From: Siphonodentalium dalli
Lineage: Eukaryota > Mollusca > Scaphopoda > Gadilida > Siphonodentaliidae
NCBI GenBank assembly: GCA_032622095.1
Contig: CP136063.1
Location: 119,744,723 to 119,808,722 of the forward strand
Reading direction: 5' to 3'
Length of the DNA: 64,000 nucleotides
In this document: in pieces, positions 11,101 through 26,100 of the stretch
How positions within the stretch are numbered: position 1 is the stretch's first letter
Layout of the letters: the number at the start of each line of letters is the position of its first letter
The notes under the pieces: model-generated
Database searches by the model: none
What the model was told of the DNA's origin: nothing
What the model saw: only the letters and a program-made list of their open reading frames with translations
Made by a program: the position numbers and the translations under genes

Positions 11101-14100
11101 ACGGGTGGAGGAAAGTCTACGCAGGGGGGGGGGGGTCGGAAAAAAATCGAGATGGGTGCGTTGTATCACACTCCCGATAGCAGATATTTCCATTGCCATG
11201 TAATTTGTTTTCCAAATCCATGTTTAAAGATAAATTATGACAAATAAACCAATTTGAAATGTCAAGGCTTAAGAAACTGGACCAAATAAATCATTAATCA
11301 AGAGCAGGGGTCCCATGCATTTATTTTAATTTAATTCAATTTAATCGGACATTTCCTTATTTTGAACCACAATTTTTCGTTCTGTCTTAATATAATTTTG
11401 AGAGTTTTTGCTGTTATATTGTATATCCAGTCCAGCAATAATTTATTCTCAAATGATGAATTAGTACTATTAAAACTAGCTCCGACCTCAATTCATTTCA
11501 GAAACACAGAACGAAAGACAACCGTATCCATTGCGGATTACGTTCCGATTGCAAAACTACTATCATTCCCTATTTATCCGTGTCAACCAAACCCATCGAT
11601 AACATATCAGAAATAATAGCACGAAAATCTGACTTAATCCATCTAACGGTAATATGCTTTCAAACACGGCAAGGATGTTATAAATAAAACTCCACTGTAA
11701 AGCCAGATAAACGCACGCATGATTGACAATCAAATTACCAATCTGTATCGTTACTGCGAAAACAGAAAAAGGTATTCTCGTCTCAGGTTCAAGTCTCGGT
11801 TTATACAAAAATCTCAGACCAGGCGGGTACTAGGTCTCAGTTGTAGACTATTACCTATAACACACATAATTATCGATTATATTACATTTTGTCCAGTTCA
11901 TATATAATTATAATCTTTCTTCTACACGGCATATCAATAAAACACAATTCCTATTTGGTTAACATAAAGATAAATGCTTCCAAAAAATACATATGTTTCT
12001 GTTACCAGAACTTGTTCGTTACCACATGGTTCGAATTATGAACAGACCGACACAGGCTTGAATGACAATAAGAAGGCAAACCATGGGTTACGTAAACCTG
12101 AGTTTCAAAAAGACGAGAATACGGACCAGTGCTGACCAATAATACCAGCTTACTCGCCTCGAAGCTGGGTAACACATGGCGATCACCGTGGTTTCGGCCT
12201 GGTCTAGACTATAGTTTACATGAAACCCTGGTCTAGACCAGGGACCAGAATTCGGCCATATGACATCGACCCCATCAGTGACAATTTTGAATGTGGATTT
12301 CTATGCAAATTGGAGATGTACATGTATCATTCCGGTGCATAAATACAGAAATACAATTTTTGTTATTGGTCTGCAGTTACTGGTCAGCAGTTTATGGCTT
12401 GTGTTACTGTAATATTGGAAGAACGGCACGCCTGCTATATTCCTTAGCCTTACAGGTATGCCTTTTCACTTGCAAGTGCCATAATCTAATAAGAGATACA
12501 TTTATATGGAGATTCATTTAGATGGCATTGTTGATTGAATATATCGTGTATGAACATGAAATCAATATGAAGACAAATACACACAGAGAACCAGTAATAG
12601 TCAGGAGAGAGAGGTATCCATTGCAATTTTGGGTGGCTAAATGTTAATTGATATTGTACCTTATACTTTTCTCTCTTTGTAGGGCTGGACGCCCTCAGCC
12701 AGGATTGCACTTGGATGTAACGAAAGACGGAAAGCTAATACAGGTAATAATAGTACATGGATATTAACGTATACCATTAGCTTTGTCCTTTCCAATGGCA
12801 TTCTTTAATGTCTGATTGGTGGAATGTATACTGTAGTCAAAATATTTAACCATACAATAATAGATGACTGTTTTCCTTTCAAATTTGCACTTGAACAGAG
12901 TCTGCTTTCTTTGAGAGAATGTGGACTTCACTTGTGCTACATTGAAGATGTGGATGTGTCAGCATGGGATTCAGAAAGATTAAAACCCATGTTATAATTC
13001 TCACTGACATTTTATAGTGTAGATCGAAACGATACTCTGAATTAATAAGTTAATGTTAAGTGACAGGGAAAGTGAGCACAAAATATTATTACTGAAATGA
13101 CATTACATGAACATGTTCTGCAATATGGAGAACTAGACATGAAAATCCCTCAGATCCTTTAAGATGTTTATACAATATACATACTGACCTGTTTAGTGGT
13201 GTTATGATTATTAGTTAAACTTTACAACATAAAGTTTGAGCCATGGGTTGGCATCGGTCATGCATGCGTGCATCAACAATTTCCTTCGGCATGCCCTATA
13301 GGCTGCACCCCTCATCCGATCTTCGCCAAACTTCATATGTAGCTTCAGGGTGACCTACAGATGGGAGCTATCAAATTTTTCCAAATTTCCATGAAAATCA
13401 TGGCTGCCAGCAGCCATCTTGGATTTCTATTTGAATCCATCGGCATACCCTATAGCCCGTATTTATGGCCAGATCATATTTAGCTCAACTTTACTTTGTA
13501 AAGTTTGAGCTATTGCCATGGCTTGGTATTCGTTGTGTGTGTGAGGCATCAACAATACAGGCTACATGTCGTACCTTTGGTCTGATCATTATGAAATTTT
13601 TCATAGCTGTTGACATTGACATGTAGATGGGAAACGAGTCATTTTGGGGTCATTCGGGAAAAACACATGGCCACCAGCAGCCATCTTGGATTTTACTCTT
13701 TGCATGAATAAATACTTTGGCACGGGCTACAGGTTGTACCTTTAGTCGGATCTTCATGAAATGTGTCACAGATGTTGACAATGACATGTAGATGGGAACA
13801 AGTCATTTTGGGGTCATTCGGCCCCAAAAACATGGCCGCCAGCAGCCATCTTGGATTTTACTCTTTGCATGACTAACTCCTTTGGCACAGGCTACAGGTC
13901 GTACCTTTTGACGGATCATCCTGAAATTGGTCATGGATGTTAACATTGACATGTAAATGGGAACAAGTAATTTTGGGGTCATTCGGCAAAAAAACTTGGC
14001 TGCCACCGGCCATCTTGGATTTCAAAATTCAATCCATTAGCACGGGCTACAGGCCATACTGTTTGTCTGTTCATCATGAAATTTGTAATAGATGTTAATA

Positions 14101-17100
14101 TTGAAATGCAGAAGGGAACGATTCATTTTGGGATCATATGGCCAAAAAACATGGCCGCCAGCAGCCATCTTGGATTTTACTCTATGCATGACTAAATCCT
14201 TTGGCACAGGCTATAGGTCATACCTTTGGTCGGATCATCATGAAATTTGTCATGGATGTTAACATTGATATATAGATGGCAACGAGTCATTTTGGGGTCA
14301 TTTTGTCATAAAACATGGCTGCTGGCAGCCATCTTGGATTTTACTCTTTGCATGACTAAATCCTTTGACACAGGCTACATGTCGTACCTTTGGTTGGATC
14401 ATCATGAAATTTGTCATGGCGGTTAACATTGAATTGTAGATGGGAAAAAGTCATTTTGGGGTCATTCGGCCATAAAACATGTCCGCTGGCAGCCATCATT
14501 GATTTTACTCTTTGCATGACTAAATCCTTTGGCACATCCTACAGTCCACTTCCCTCAACCAATCATCATCAAACGTCATATTAATCTTGATATTGATCCA
14601 CTAGATGGAAGCTATCAAAAGTTTTTGAATTTCATTGGAAAACATAGCCGTCAGCAACCATGCATCTTGGATTTGACTATATGTATATCTCTTCATGTAG
14701 ATAATCTAACTAGTATTACTTAGACCTTTCAACTCTCCACATTCCTAATCGCTCCATTGACTGTAACACATGAAATTATTCCCTTTCCAAGTTGAGATAC
14801 AGTGTCATTGACACTTTCATTAAATTTTGCAGGCACGATTGTGATCACCTGTAGATGGGAGCTATCGAATTTGAATGATTTTCGATGAAAAATATGGCCG
14901 CCGGCAGCCATCTTGGATTTTACTATGCATGACTAAATCCTTTGGCACACCCTACAGACCACATCCCTCGTCTGATCATCACCAAACTTCATATGGATCT
15001 TTGGGTGACCTCTAGATGGGAGCCTCCTATATTGACCGAAATTTTTTGAAAAACATTGCCGTCAGTGGCCATCTTGGAAATTACTCTTTGTATAACTAAT
15101 CCTTTGGCACGCCTTGCAGGCCATATCTCTCATCCGATCATCACCAAACTTCATATGAATCTTCGGGATAACCTCTAGATGGGAGCCTCCTATTTTGACC
15201 TAAATTTTTTTTTAAACATGGCTGCCAGCAGCCATCTTTGATTTCAAATTTGAATCAATCGGCAAACCCTGCAGCCCGCATTTATTGGAGAATTGATTTG
15301 AAAATTTACAGGCATGTTTAGAATCACCTCTAGATGGGAGCTATCAAATTTGAACAATTTTCTATGAAAAACATGGCCACTGGCAGCCATCTTGGATTCT
15401 ACTATTTGCATGACTAAATCCTTTGGCACACCCTACAGACCACATTCCTCATCTGATGATCACCAAACTTCATATGGATCTTCGGGGTGACCTTCAGATG
15501 GGAGCCTCTTATTTTGACCGAAATTCGTTGAAAAACATGGCTGCCAGCATCCATCTTGGAATTTACTCTTTGTATGACTAAATCCTTTGGCGCACCCTAC
15601 AGACCACATCCCTCCTCCGATCATCACCAGACTTCATATGGATGTTCGGGGTGACCTCTAGTTTACTTTCCTTCTTCTTTATCATTCTATTCATTGCTTA
15701 GAAAAAAATGAACGCCTTCTCAAGTTGAGCTACAGTGTCAATAGCTATACTGTCATTATTATTAAAATCATGTTAAATGTTATGTTTTTATGGACCTTCC
15801 AATTAGCCTATACATGTATGTAAATACCGGTATTCAGTTAATATTCAATTTGAGCTCTTAGCATTGAGTGAGTTTTAAGAGTGTAACATGTATACATTTG
15901 ACGTTTTCTAGACTGATTGAATCAGATATTCCAGGGGAATTTGTGATTCCTGCATTAATCTTGAATCAGTTACATCTTTATAACTTTCTCATCTGTATAA
16001 CTATATCTTTTCAGGCCGGATTTTTCACTGAAGTCTGTAAAAGAAATGTCAGAATTTCATATCAATTCTAATAGACATCTCAGTCTTGGATTTCCATTGT
16101 CAATAATATTTCCATTGTTCTATTTATGACATTTTTTTTCAGAAACTAATGATTGATGAGAAGAAATGTTACTTCTTTGGTCGTAATAAGAATATGTGTG
16201 ATTTCACCATCGATCATCAGTCATGCTCCAGAGTGCATGCTGCTTTACTATGGCACAAACACCTCAACAGACCATTTATAATAGACTTAGGCAGTAGTAA
16301 GTATCAAATGAAAGGACAATTGACAGGTTCTTTTTTAGATTAATAGATTCATGTACATCTAACTTCAGTCAAGTATCAACATACTGGTAGGTATCAACAT
16401 ACTCTTAACCCTTTCATAACGGGAGCATTTCTGGAGACTGGTACGGCATTAAAGATCCTGTGCCAGTGCATTATCTTATATATGTGAGTCTCCCATAGAG
16501 AGCCAAACATATATAAGAGAATGCACTAGCATACCAGGTCAAGTTAAATATTGATAGGCAATGTATTATCTTATATATGCAAGACTCGCGTATATAAGAG
16601 AATTTCATTGGCCCAGGGTTTTTAGCAAAATTTCAGGAAGCTCCATGCAAGGGTTAAGATTCAATAATGTGCAGGAGAAAATCTGTCCAATGGTAGCTGA
16701 GCTATAAGAGGTTGATAAATATCTCATAACAATGGGTGTGAAATGTTATCCATTTTTATTACATGATTCTACCCTTATTCCATTCAATAAACCCATTCTA
16801 TAAATTGTGATATTAAACGTTCGTTTAATAACAGGAAATAGTGCCAGGTGACCTTTGACTTCCGGTTTGTGGTCTATTAAAATTCCATACGCCACGTCTT
16901 AATATATTATGGCTTACAATATTTTTCCAACAAACTATCATGAATGAAGAGTTTGAAAATTAATATCATTAAAAATGCGCCATTAAATGCGGCAAAGAGT
17001 CTTTATTTATCTGGAACTATTTCTTTATGCGGCAAACAACGAATAGTTACGTAAAACGCCATCGCATGTCTTATAGAAGCCGATGTTAGTTTCGCGTCCC

Positions 17101-20100
17101 ATTTGTTGATTTATGTATGCTTTGTCGATGTTTTGGATCATGTAATAAATAGAATCTACAACTCGTCCCCAGTTTATATCGGAAATTACAAAACTCGTCC
17201 AGTAAATTAGGTCTGGACCTCGCCAAAGGCTCGGTCCAGACCTAATTTACTGGACTCGTTTTGTAAATTCCGCTATAAACTGGGGACTTGTTGTAGATCC
17301 TCTATATACTAAATGTCCTAATATAATATAGACTAGAAGATGCTTTGTTTCATGTTTCAACATCAACTAAGGAAACGAATGAGGACCGCTGTATGGATTT
17401 TGTTTTGAAAGAGAACATAACTGTCTCACTACTGGATAATGTTTTCCTCATCACGAGCATAAAGTGTTATATTTTCTCCAGATATGCCTTCTACATGCTT
17501 GGACTATACTACTCATATTTAACGGGTCATTATATTGCCCCAAATTCAAGTGAGTGAACGCTGTGCCTAAAATAAACATGAGACTGCAATGTTTACTGTT
17601 ACATATCTGTCTTAATATGCATGTAGCACAGAAAAATATTTTAATACCGAAATGATTCCGTATAAGTTGATATCAATGAAAAATTAACCTGGAGTTGATC
17701 ATTCTCAGAGATCTAATTCAAGGATTTCAATTTTTTTGGTCTAAATTTTGACATTTTATCCTCATACAGGTAGAGGTGCCACGATTATTGATTTTGATAA
17801 TCGATAATCGGTCGTCAATAATCGACTATAATCGATTAATCGTACCTAATAACATCAGTGGAAGTATTCCATAATATGGCCTATTGGCTGGGTGCTGGTT
17901 AACTGCACTGTCGCTGGTTGTTTGAGGCATCGGCTGATGTAATTTTTATGTTAATAAAGTGCATGATAAACCACTGTTAATGAACACAATGAATTCAATA
18001 CCAGCACAGTTCTCGGCAATGTTATCATATTTGTGAGTTCATTAGAACGAACGCAGCGATTAATTTCAGTGTTATGAATAGCCAAACATACAAACAATAT
18101 AAAAGTAGGAATGCACGATGGATGGCTGGCGGTTACTAAAACAAGAAAACTATTAGTTTCATCAAACGTCCAGACGGTCGATAAGAATCACAATCACACA
18201 CAAATTGCAGGACTCAGAGCAAGTTAAGTATTTGATAATATCGAGTTTCATTCAGCATTCACCACATGATACGCGATAGCCTGTACTAGTAACATGTAAG
18301 TATACTTATGCAAACAAAGTATACTCGCAAAGGACATCGCGGAGAACATCACTGACTAAAATGCCATAGGTTCCCTGGTTTCCAGAGAATTTCAATCAAC
18401 TCCCCATTGGTCCAATCAGATTCAAGGGCGAGTGCAATCAGTTCATTGAACATAGTGACAGTTGGCACATTTCAAAGACATAGTGCCGCCTTTCAAGTAT
18501 AAATATACAATGACATCGCCATAAGTTCAAAGCTGCAATGCCGCCAATTTTTAGAATATAAAATTAACCATGTCACATCATCATATGAACTGCCGACTGT
18601 TTGCAACATGAGTTAGTAGTACTCATGTTTTCGGAATCTCATTGATAGGCGATCAAAGGTTGTTAACCCTTCGGTTGTAGATTAAACTGAGTAAAACAAA
18701 CACGGTATTCAATAATACCCAGCATTTTCCTACGTCGAAATAAATAATGCAGATTAATCGACGATGGAGATGGTAATTGATTATCGGCATTATCAACTGT
18801 TCATCGATTATACGATTAATCGTTGCACGCCTACATACAGGCCAAACCATGGCCTGCCCAAATTACAATATTCTAAAGCCCTGGTATTTAACTACACACA
18901 GTAATATTTATGCATTCATCAGTAATGAATATAACACTGAGTGAAAAATAGTCGTGACTCAATACAGCCTGAGATTGAACAAATTTCAAAGATTCTATAG
19001 ATAGATAATAGTCTGCAGCCATTGCCAGCCAACATGGTTCTTGCGATCTGTTTAAATTCCGTGTCAATGGGGCCCAATTATGCAAATACCATAAAGGTTA
19101 ATGGAACAAGAGTAGTTTATTATACTAGTTAAAATGTTCATAGCCATATTTTGTCAGTTATCTACTTGTTTGTTGTGCTGTTACACAATGATGATCATAA
19201 AATCTTCCTGATTGATTTAGAACTGAAACCGCCAGGATTCAAGACTTTTATGGAATCATTGTTGCACATGTGTACCTGTTTTTTTAAAGACCAGGCATAC
19301 TCTGTTTTTTATCTGTCCATCTTTTTTCGATTGCTGATGACAACTTCTACTGAACTCAATGAAATGACATTTAATTTCATACTGACATGTACATGTATGT
19401 TCACTATCACAAACATATTATTTCAAGCTCAGGCCAGTGTTCAAGCCACTAATTTTCAGGGATTTGTCAATTACTTTCCCAAAGTAATTAATTACAATTA
19501 CTTTCAAACCCCAAATTCTAATTACAATGTCAATTACTTTCAAAACGCAAAGTATTTAATTACATATCTATTGTAATTAATTAATTACATATCTATTGTA
19601 ATTATTTACTTATCAATTAATTTAATGGAACTTTCAAAATTCTGCCTTTATATGCATCATACTGTAACAGTAGTTTTTGTGGATTGTATGAAATGAAATT
19701 TGTCATGAATGTCTACAACCAGAAGATTCAGATCATGTTCGGTTTCAAGTTCCACCAACTCATTTTCTCTCTTTTGCTTAAAATTTGGGTTTTCTAGATT
19801 TCTGGTGCTACATGTAACTCCAGTAAGGGCTGAATTGCCTCAATATACAAATTGACTTCAAACAGGGATATTATATTTGCTGAACTCATCACTTGAAAAT
19901 CCTTACCATGAATTTATGTGAATTAACTAACTACTCATCAGCAAGTCTTCAGTAATTAAAGAGTAATTAATATATGCTGGTCTCCAGAACATTATCATTG
20001 CCTATAACTGCGTTGCATATATGAACACTTTAACTCCATGGTACATTAATATATGGCATTCCAAGGTGTATTGGGTATTTATTAATATTTCAACATATTT

Positions 20101-23100
20101 TCAGCTCATGGCACACACATTGGTCGAATTCGTTTGGATTCAAGGAAACCTCAGCAAGTTCCCATAGACAGTGAAATACATTTTGGTGCTTCAACAAGAA
20201 TGTACATAATTCGAGAGAGGCCACAAACAATGGGGCTCATACAATCTGAAGTGAGGGCAGAGGAAGTTGAGGGAAGTCTGCTTGGTCTTCCAGAAACGGA
20301 AACGGAACTTGATGTAATTAAATTAGCATACAGCTTATCTCAAAATAATTGTCCTCTTTAACATTGTTTTCAGATGTTTACAAACCAGTGAGAAAGTCAT
20401 TGTAATATGGTTATAGAAATTCCGAAGCGTTATGTGAATGAGATAAAACCCTATTTGTTTTACCATGTATGCCAGGAATAGACCAACAATGAAGCTCATA
20501 TCTCTTCTCCAGCACCATGAGACCAAACAAGTTCATATGTTGTGTGGATGTTCCCTAGGTGACTATCATTCAGATTTGTTGAAGTTTGCTGTTTAACAAG
20601 TTAAACCTCCATGACTCGAACATTGTGTTAAAACGCGATACCCCTCTGTATAGAGCGCTGGAGGGGTATCAACCCCACTAGAAGTTTCAAGCTAATTACA
20701 CTAACTGCCGCGTCGATGCTGTTGTCTATGACGGGTTTGTAAATGGTATTGACTACAACACCATGTGATAATTTGCGCATTAATCATATTATTATTTTTA
20801 ATGTATTTTGAGTGTTTATTCAATTTTTGCGCGAGATATTTTATATTCAATGGTAATTTTTTTCCCACTGAATTCTCAAGTTCGCGATGTCCGATCGTAA
20901 TAAATTTCATATTTGGTGTTCATATTGGGTAACAAGGTCAAATATGGGTGGAGCCAGTGACATAACTCTTTCCCACCATATTAATTCTTGAAACAACTTA
21001 TCAAGATCCATCAGGCCGATTTAGCTTATATTTTGTATGGAGGTACTGGATCCAGATGGATACGTCATAGTAACCGATGCTGGCATTTTAATGACAGGAG
21101 TGGTGGATGTTGTTTTCTAAATAGCTCCGATGTTCATCCACCGAACCACAATGGTCTAAGAACTCCTCTTCCAGTTGGTTCCAATCAGAAATGGATTTGA
21201 TGAATATTGAGTTCTTGTATTCCTTAGTGTTGATGTTTGGTGGCAGCAACTAACACCTCTTGTGATTTATAATGAGATGAGATGGTATTTGGCTGAGTTC
21301 GATCCCGTTAGGTTTTTATTTCTTTTGCATAAGCGCTTAAGGCAAGGTTTTGTGTAGACCTGATCGGGATTGCTGTGAAGGTCCCGCCTGCTACCTTGTG
21401 TGACTGGGATTCAAATTTGTTTAAGTTGGGTCACTGGGTCAAATATGGGCGGAGCCAGGGACAAAACTCTTTCCTGCAATAGTAGTTCTTGAAACGAGTT
21501 CTTCTCACGACCATTGATCATCAGAGGTCTTGGGCTTTTGAACATTTAACCATTTTTTTAAATAATACATTATTTTTAGCTCAACTTTACTTTTTAAAGT
21601 TTGAGCTATTACCATGTAGTCCAGGAGATATTGGTCGACCTCTGCACCCCCCCAGGACTCGACTTCACCCCACTAATTTTCTTTCTTAATGTCTCTAATT
21701 TTTTTCGGTTGTTAACAAGAAAAAAAAGTGGCCACAGAGACTCCAGACAAGATGGCGTCCATCATGGTGGCCATTTTTATACGCCGTTTGAAAAAACGGC
21801 CGTATTATAGTATTGGTCTGTCGAGCCGTCCGTCCGTCCGGGCGTCCGTCCTGACGTCCGTCCGTTAACCTGGTTTCCGGATGATAACTTTAGTTAGAGT
21901 GAAACAAATTTAATAAAATTTGGTATGTGTGTTTATTAGCCGAAAAGTAAGTTCAAGTTCGAATTTGGGTTCCGCCCGCCAATTTTCACCGGAGTTATGC
22001 CCCTTATTTGACGTTTTTTTACTTAGAAAATCCTTGAAATTTGTTGTCTGGATGATAACTTTAGTATAGTTTATCGGAATGAATCCAAATTTGGTATATT
22101 ACTTTCTCCCACCAAAACACAGGTCAAGTTCGAACTTGGGTTCTGTCCGACCATTTTTGGCAGAGTTATGGCCCTTTTTCGACTCAGAAAATTCAGTTTT
22201 TCTTATGTTTTTTGGTTTCCGGATGATAACTCAATTTTGGAATGTTTATATGCAAAACCCGTTTTTTTGTGGATTAAATATATCGAAATACAGCTCAAGT
22301 CCGAATTTCGTTTTAATCCGATAATTTTTGCGAGAGTTATGGCCCCTTTTTTGACGTAATTTGACTTAGAAAATCCCTGAAATTTGTTGTCCGGATGATA
22401 ACTTTAGTTAGAGTGAACCGATTTCAATCAAATTTGGTATGTGGGTTTATTAGGAGAAAAGACAGCTCAAGTTCGAATTTGGGTTCCATTCCTGCCAATT
22501 TTAACCGGAGTTATGCCCCTTATTTGACGTAATTTGACTTAGAAAATCCCTGAAATTTGTTGTCCGGATGATAACTTTACTAGAGCTTATCGGATTCAAT
22601 GATAATTTGGTATATTACTTTCTCCCACCAAAACACAGGTCAAGTTCAAATTTGAGTTCCGTCTGCCAATTTTTACCAGAGTTATGCCACTTTTTTACCA
22701 GTTTCCACCGACCCAGCATAGCTCTTGTTTTTATATGCACCAAGTCTCTTTGATCGCCGTTATAGTAAAGATGATATCTCAAGCGGTCTTGTTTCCTGCT
22801 CGATTCGTTATGCTAATATACAACCCTTACAAATTAGCCAAAAATCCAACACCAGAATCCAATATGGCCACCGAAATGTGAAAATATGCTATTTTTCTGA
22901 CATTTCACCACTTTTCGTTTATCTCTGTGGGAAAATAATGGCATCTTGGCATGATGTTATACATTTATCTTATAGAAGAGTCATTGGCGAACACATGGGG
23001 ACCATAATATACATTCATTGTGGGATATTTTTGTCTGATATCACGTTTTCCCAAATGCGGGTATAATGGATCAAAGCCGAATCGACTGTGATCTTGACTG

Positions 23101-26100
23101 TGAGTATAAATTGCCAAACCCAAATGAATACTTCATATCAATATTCCATATCAACATGTAATGGTGGGTACAAATCGCGAAACAATAATGCCCATCATAA
23201 GAAAGTAAAGGAATGTAGGCGTGTTTTCAAATTTCGGTCACCATTTTGGCCAACATCTTCGATTTGGAAAACCATTTCTTGCATGAGATGTAAGGTAATT
23301 ACTTCACCTCAGTATTTCCAACTCAACTGTAAGCATGAGTGGAGTTGTCTCGAAAATAATGCCCAATGATGTGAATATGAGGGAATTTAGGTGATTTTTA
23401 AAAATCTGTCTGCCGTTGTGGGCGCCATTTTGGATTTGGGGGACTTTTATTTGGATATGGTACAAGGAAAGTTCTTCGCCTAAGTGTTCCCAACTCACAA
23501 TAGTAAGCAGGTGTGGAGTTGTCATGACAATAATGCTCATTGATGTTAAAATCAGCGATTTTTATGTGTACCCATACCATAGTATGGTACACTTAGTGTC
23601 GACATCCGGCTTGACCACTCGTCGTTTGTCCATCTGTCTGTCCGTCCGTAGACACTTTGCGCATAATGCGATAACTCAAACATTATCTATCCGATCCAAT
23701 TTTTTTTACAGATTTATGGCCCTTTTTCGACTTAGAATTCACGTATTCTGCCATAACTCAAACATTTTTTATCTGATTGGAACCAAATTTGGTATGTGAG
23801 TTTCTCAACCCAAAATACTAATCGAGTTTGAATATGGGTTTGATCCGATTTATTTTAAAGGAGTTATGACCCTTTTTGGAAAATAAAAAAACTTTTTTCA
23901 CGCATTTGATTGTTTGTTCCTGAAATTTTATTTTTATTTTATTTTTTTCAAATGTCCAGGCTTGGATATTTCCCTCCCCCCACCACCTACATGACAAAAA
24001 AATCAATGTATGATTTTATTGCTTATTTTGCTTTATATTGTCATGAAACAGCGAGAAATTAACTTCTTCTGAGAAAAAGTTTTTAAGAGTCAGGGTTTGG
24101 GGTGGGGGGGAAGATGTTCAGGTCAGGATATCTCCCCCCCACCCAGCACCTACATGACAAATAAATCATCTTATGGTTTTATCGCTTAGGCCAAAAAAAA
24201 AAGGGTTTTGATTCTCGGGCATAGCCGCGTCTGGTAAAAAGGCCCGCATTGAACCATTTTATTACGATTTTCAATTTGACCAAACTGTCAAAATGATAAC
24301 ACGAAAATAGGAAACTAGAAAAGAGAAATTAGTTATGTTTCAAACATCGAATATGATAGACATACAATGGTGTATGTGCTGGTATTCAACAACATACAGT
24401 AGGCAACGATAACTACCAGGTATATTGTCACCACAAGCTGCCCAAACCCCAAGTTTATTAAGTCAAATGTGTTTCCGTGCTGTAAACAATTATGTGATTT
24501 CCAATTTCGGGAACGCAAACCGGAAAGAAATATGGTGCGTATCGATGTGTATGCTGGTTTAATTTAATAGTATTTGAAGTTTTTATGGCTAGCATGTATA
24601 GTTACTATAGTATAGATGGATAAATATTAAAGTATATAGATAGATATGACATTTATAATCCCGATTTAAACTTTGTTTGTTTTAGTTCCGTTTCCGTCTT
24701 TGTTGTATTCCGTGTTTTATATACGCAGTAACAGAGAACGCGAATCAAACGGACCTCAAATAATTCTGTCCATGCGTATTCTCTTTAAATTCACCAATGC
24801 TACTGAATATATTTGGCGACAAAATTATCCGAGAGCACCATTTGATAGTGTGCAAATATATTTTTAATCATTGTATTTTGGCTTGTTGGAAATAAAGCGT
24901 GATCCATAACCGAAAAATCGTAATTTTATTCCCAATGATTCAGTGATTTTAGAAATTAGAGACACTCGGTAGTCGGTGTCAAGGCCGTTAATATTGTGCA
25001 TAGATCATAGATGTACTAAACTGTGAATACTACCGCAAGGGTGTGCCTTTGAATGCATAAAATCAAGAAACAGGTAACTGAGGTGTGGCAGATGCAAACT
25101 AAAATTAAATGCAACAAACAGTCTATGACATTTAAATAAAAAATATGAAGTGTTTTCCATGTTACTGACATTGAAAATAATCTCCATATTTTTCACTAAA
25201 TCTCCCTATTTCTGAGGTCAAATCTCCCTATTTCCAATTATGAAAGTAAACAGGTCTGATATAAATAGATAGTGGAAGTCGGTAGCCGAGAGGTAGCGTG
25301 CTGGTCTCTCATGCTGTCGGACCGGGGATCGCAACCTGGTCAGGGTATTCTGACAAAAATCGGAACTCGGTCAGATACCAAGTTTGTCAGGCTGAAAAGT
25401 CTCATTCGAGATCACTGAATAAAGATCCGAATGCAAAATGCCGACTTCCCCCCCCCATTACAACATTTTGTCCAGGTATGTTGTCGTGGGTGCAGTACGC
25501 TGTCCGATCGGGCGCGGACATTAATGGCTGACCCGTGTACACGCCTCGGTGTGTGCAAGTAAAAGAACGCTACTGGAGTCACCACAGGGTTATAAAGTTA
25601 CTCGGCCATGGTAGCACCTGGACCTCCACATAATCCTCAGCATATTGAGGGCGATGGAGTATCAAGTAGATATAGATAGGTAGATAGATATATACTATAC
25701 AAAGGTACATACATATATCAAATATACCAACAGTATATATATGATGTACGGGTAGTATATAATGTGACAATTGGTCATTCTTTATAGTGGAATACATTAG
25801 TTTATATCAAAACAATGTTCTCCTTAGATTTTCTTAACCTGGGAAGGTATAATAACCCATGCTAACTATGGGCATTATCCCTATAACAAAAATAAAAAAT
25901 AAAAATAAAACCCTCGTTCCCTCATCGATTCTCAAAAAAAATTGCCCGAGAATCAAAACCCTTTTTTTTGGTGGCCTTATTATGCTTTATATATTCATGA
26001 AACAGCGAGAAATTAACTTCTTTTGAGAAAAAGTTTTTTGAGTCAGGGTTTGGGGTGAAACAACTTTTTCTCAGAAGAAGTTAATTTCTCGCTGTTTCAT

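Noticed and set aside
19151-19576. 141-codon frame in intron 3
   Set aside because: Its second half is a simple ATTAC-type repeat, residues are hydrophobic and low in complexity, and there is no splice relation to NIPP1.
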